DNA of 26,879 nucleotides from Thermoplasmata archaeon (lineage in GTDB: Archaea > Thermoplasmatota > E2 > DHVEG-1), in contig QMSS01000003.1 of the NCBI GenBank assembly GCA_003649715.1, positions 1 to 26,879 of the forward strand, given 5' to 3'. Under the pieces are notes generated by a model. The model was not told the DNA's origin. It saw only the letters and a list, made by a program, of their open reading frames with translations, and searched no databases. Every line of letters starts with the position of its first letter. The stretch's first letter is position 1. A program made the position numbers and the translations under genes. Of this stretch, positions 23,797-26,879 are shown piece by piece.

Positions 23797-26700
23797 TTAT
23801 TGTTTTTTTCTCTGTGTTTTTTTGAATACTGTTACAGCTATTGATAGCATGAGGACCACTATTATTGCTATTAGTATCCATAGGTATTGCTCGAAGAGTG
23901 ATCCTGATGTTTCTACATGTGGGTATGCTGTTGTTCCAAATGGCATATGGCCACCGGCTGAAAAATCTTGGTTGTATCCCAGGGATTTTGGTTTGTCCCA
24001 GTTGTTTGCATCACTGTATTCCGTGTTTGGAACGTAGATGCGTAGATCAGGATCGCCGAAGTATACAACGTTTTCCGCAGTGTCCCACCACCATTGTGGT
24101 GGCCCACCGTTGTTGCCGATGTATAATATTCCAACGTGGCTTATACCTTTCACATATGCCTCTCCAACAGTGTCACCGAGTATAATGTCTCTTGGTATGG
24201 ATTGACGCCAAACTGCGCCATACCATGATGTTGGCCACGGGTCTTGTTGCACTTGGAATACTGATCCATGTCTTATAAGTAGGAGATGTAGGTATGTGTT
24301 TGATGTTTGGCATATGCTTGTGATAAATCCAACTGAGTGGATGTTTTCTAGTTGTTTTTCTATTTCATCTGCGGTTTTTAATGCCAGTGGGTATTTGGAG
24401 TAACTGATAGTGCCTGTCAATCCATCGTATAGGTTGTCTACTCTGAATCTAAATGGGATGATTCTTATTATGTCTAGTATGTGGTTGATTTTTTCTCTAA
24501 TGGGTTTACGTGCAAGCACCCAGTCCAGTCCAGTTGCAGGTATTAGTAGTGATTCATGGTTGGTGAATGGTATGAATCCCTTCATATCCATAGACATTGT
24601 GTCTGGTTCCTCGGTTGATCCAAGTAGCCAGTCGTATCCCCTCCATGGGTTTTCTTCTTTTACTGCGCCTGCGAAGATTTTTGCTATTCTATGTTTTTTG
24701 AAACCTGTATGTGGGTCCCAGAACAATGTACTTCCACCCTTGTTTTGTATGCCGTGTGAGGAGTGTATCCAAAGTATCACACCTTGGTTTAGATTATGTG
24801 TGACTGCCTCGAGTTTTGTTGAGAAAACAGTGTTGTAGCCGCCTTTGTGTAGATAGAATGGTATGATTTCTGACTCTGTCAGGTCTGGGAAAAAACTTCC
24901 ATCTTTTCCATGATATTTTTTGTTTACACCTTGATCAATCGGGTTCATTGTGCTTGTTTCACCTGGTATCAGACCGTCGGCGCATTGATATTTTGATCCA
25001 TAGTATTTGCTGGCTCGTTCATTGAAGCGATATTTATGTGTTACAAAGGAGCATAGCACTGGAAACTGATGGTTTTCCTCCTGTGTTTGTCGTTGTATGG
25101 AAAGTGTGTTGAACCATGGTTTTTTTATCATCCCCCGTAGTCCCTGTCTTGTGCTGATGCTTCCATTTATCAGCGTAACACTGTTTTGGGATAGACCAGG
25201 ATTTGTGAATATGAGAGCGGGATAGAATACTGAGCGGCTTATCCATTGTGCAGTATCAACAGGTGTTCCACATATTCTGCCTGACCTGGCTTCTCCTACA
25301 AATACACGATCCCAAGGTATGCCGATATCATATTGATCTGCGATGGTGATTATTGTTTCTCTGCCTATCTGATCGAAACCGTGTGCTCTTAAAAATCTGT
25401 AGATTTTTCTTCCAGTTAAAACCATGTCAGCCACAGATGGAATATGCTCATATCGCTTAGCTGCATAGTTTCTCCAAAACTGGTTATGCCACACAACGGC
25501 TGAGGAGAGCTCAGGATGATTGTCTACAATTAGAACAGGGCTGCCATGATGAGCAGCTATGTAGGCAGCTGGGCCAAGAAACAATGCAGCTTTGGTCTCA
25601 CCAGCGGGTCTAAGTTCTCCTTTGAACCAATATGTCCATGGATCGAGAGTGGAAAATATTACATCGTTTCTGCTTGTAACATTCTGTATGTAGCTGTAGA
25701 TGCTGGCTAGTGTGGTAAAATGTTTTTTTACAGCAGCCTTCTCTTTTATTACATTTATTACATTGTGTGATATTCTTTTTCCTATATCAACGATGTATAC
25801 CTGTTTGACACCGAGTTTGTACAACACATCTTTTGTTGCCTCTGATATTTTGGAGGAAGAGGTGTATATTAAGGGTGTGTTTAGTATACTGGCTAAGACT
25901 GCTCCCTCTGTTGCAGATGTGAGTGAATCGCTTTTTTCCTTAGGGATTGTTTGCTGCCAGCTATATTCTATCTCAAAATCGACAGGTTTAGATATGCTGT
26001 TAAGAGCAAAAACAGATATAGAATAGTTTTCTCCAGGTAGACATTCTCCGAGTTGATATATCTGTATTTTTTGTGAACCTGTTTTGCTCTCATTGATTGA
26101 TGTAAAAACAGATTCACCACTGGGGCCAATCAATGAGAATCCAAGATGGATATTTGGATTGTTCCACCTCAGTGTAAAGCTAACATTTCTGCATCCAAAT
26201 GGCGGTGTGTCTGGTATTCTGATATCAACTCCAGGGTACATAGTGATATCTACATGATACACGACTGGCATTCTTAGAGCAGAAAGCAGGGATCCCTGGA
26301 TTGTTAAAAACCCCTTAGCTATCTGCCGTCTAGGTGCATCACTTTCTGTTGGGAAATCGGTTATCCCAACCCTCCATGGACCTGGTCTGTATACGTAGGT
26401 ATGAGTATATTCGTGTCCTGCAGGTGAATATATGTTCCAGTTGGAAACTGCTGCTGCCTCCATCCATTTCCCATCATATCTGCAGTACAGCTGTAGATCA
26501 GGATCACCTGTTGGAATCATGGTTTTACCTATTAGTAGTCCATCCCACCAGGTCTCTGCCTTTATGTACTTATATTTAGAGGCGACGTTGAACTCATGAT
26601 AGACAGGGTTTAGGGAGTTAGTTTGAATCAGCTTAAATGTGGGAATATGATATACATCGGATGGAGATAGAACACCATTTATGGAGTTAGTAAAAACTTC

Positions 26701-26879
26701 TTCTTTTTCTTCTTTAAACTCTTCTTCGATCACTGCTAAAACAACATTGTCTGAATAACTCCATTCCTGGAGAGCCATTTTACTCGCAATCTGATAGGGA
26801 TCATCTCCTTCTACTATGGTGTATTCTTTTGCTTTCCATTCATGTGGTATACTGTTTTTTGGAACATTTATGAGCGTCA
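23797..26879 (-). CDS. Membrane-anchored C25 peptidase-like surface protein (5' end outside window)
   Basis: The frame stays open past the internal ATG at 26778 to the window edge, so at least 1,026 residues are visible and the start is missing. Near the C-terminus VVYFGDPDLRIYVP matches the end of gingipain-type domains, and IHSSHG (24768-24751) resembles their catalytic His region. The expected Cys about 30 residues later is not there; the next Cys is roughly 150 residues on (24312-24310). Around 25780-25920, LIYTSSSKISEATKDVLYKL plus VKQVYIVDIGKRIS resembles a cell wall-binding repeat 2 unit. At the C-terminus, LWILIAIIVVLMLSIAVTVF is one membrane helix, followed by a Lys/Arg-rich tail. 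That puts the large domain outside the cell. It is perhaps an inactive or atypical C25 relative. Confidence 0.65.
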   Translation of the reverse strand, partial: TLINVPKNSIPHEWKAKEYTIVEGDDPYQIASKMALQEWSYSDNVVLAVIEEEFKEEKEEVFTNSINGVLSPSDVYHIPTFKLIQTNSLNPVYHEFNVASKYKYIKAETWWDGLLIGKTMIPTGDPDLQLYCRYDGKWMEAAAVSNWNIYSPAGHEYTHTYVYRPGPWRVGITDFPTESDAPRRQIAKGFLTIQGSLLSALRMPVVYHVDITMYPGVDIRIPDTPPFGCRNVSFTLRWNNPNIHLGFSLIGPSGESVFTSINESKTGSQKIQIYQLGECLPGENYSISVFALNSISKPVDFEIEYSWQQTIPKEKSDSLTSATEGAVLASILNTPLIYTSSSKISEATKDVLYKLGVKQVYIVDIGKRISHNVINVIKEKAAVKKHFTTLASIYSYIQNVTSRNDVIFSTLDPWTYWFKGELRPAGETKAALFLGPAAYIAAHHGSPVLIVDNHPELSSAVVWHNQFWRNYAAKRYEHIPSVADMVLTGRKIYRFLRAHGFDQIGRETIITIADQYDIGIPWDRVFVGEARSGRICGTPVDTAQWISRSVFYPALIFTNPGLSQNSVTLINGSISTRQGLRGMIKKPWFNTLSIQRQTQEENHQFPVLCSFVTHKYRFNERASKYYGSKYQCADGLIPGETSTMNPIDQGVNKKYHGKDGSFFPDLTESEIIPFYLHKGGYNTVFSTKLEAVTHNLNQGVILWIHSSHGIQNKGGSTLFWDPHTGFKKHRIAKIFAGAVKEENPWRGYDWLLGSTEEPDTMSMDMKGFIPFTNHESLLIPATGLDWVLARKPIREKINHILDIIRIIPFRFRVDNLYDGLTGTISYSKYPLALKTADEIEKQLENIHSVGFITSICQTSNTYLHLLLIRHGSVFQVQQDPWPTSWYGAVWRQSIPRDIILGDTVGEAYVKGISHVGILYIGNNGGPPQWWWDTAENVVYFGDPDLRIYVPNTEYSDANNWDKPKSLGYNQDFSAGGHMPFGTTAYPHVETSGSLFEQYLWILIAIIVVLMLSIAVTVFKKTQRKKQ

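Noticed and set aside
1..26879. tRNA genes, CRISPR arrays and insertion sequences
   Set aside because: No tRNA T-loop and acceptor pattern, no regularly spaced direct repeats and no transposase or terminal repeats were seen in the gaps. This was checked only by eye.

Overview
The window is AT-rich archaeal chromosome, most likely euryarchaeal and possibly from a Thermoplasmata-like lineage (the lineage is inference). The archaeal call rests on a stand-alone archaeal elongation factor 1-beta next to a four-CxxC zinc-ribbon protein, an archaeal-type glutamyl-tRNA synthetase, isopentenyl phosphate kinase followed by type 2 IPP isomerase and geranylgeranyl diphosphate synthase, tandem winged-helix regulators with membrane segments, and TATA-like boxes about 25-32 bases before several start codons. 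No rRNA, tRNA, CRISPR array or insertion sequence was recognised.

Layout. 1-114: the C-terminal end of a peptidase C25-like protein. 273-1709 (+): PurF-type amidophosphoribosyltransferase. 1924-9217: a glycogen locus, with glucan phosphorylase (+) facing a minus-strand run of glycosyltransferase, GH57 hydrolase, second glycosyltransferase and debranching enzyme. 9218-10098: about 880 bases with no credible gene but many strong inverted repeats, a candidate structured RNA locus. 10099-10914 (-): type 2 orotidine 5'-phosphate decarboxylase. 11079-17686: surface-glycan or glycolipid genes (GT28-like transferase, GT-C-like membrane protein, GT4 transferase, radical SAM protein, UPF0104-type membrane protein). 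17780-18236 (+): zinc ribbon and aEF-1beta. 18304-18999 (-): membrane-anchored double winged-helix regulator. 19052-23598 (-): IPK, Fni, GGPP synthase and GluRS in one tight operon. 23797-26879 (-): a large membrane-anchored C25-like surface protein running off the right edge.

How the genes work together. The glycogen set covers elongation, debranching, phosphorolysis and hydrolysis of an alpha-1,4/1,6-glucan, with no recognisable branching enzyme beside it. The isoprenoid genes carry out the last steps of an archaeal mevalonate route to the C20 precursor of membrane lipids, and the neighbouring glycosyltransferase cluster may use lipid carriers built from it.

The most unusual part is the gene-free block at 9218-10098. 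Its helices contain G-U pairs when read on the plus strand that become A-C mismatches on the minus strand. This suggests a plus-strand RNA transcribed against both flanking genes. It does not show the hallmarks of SRP RNA, RNase P RNA, rRNA or tRNA that I could look for by eye.
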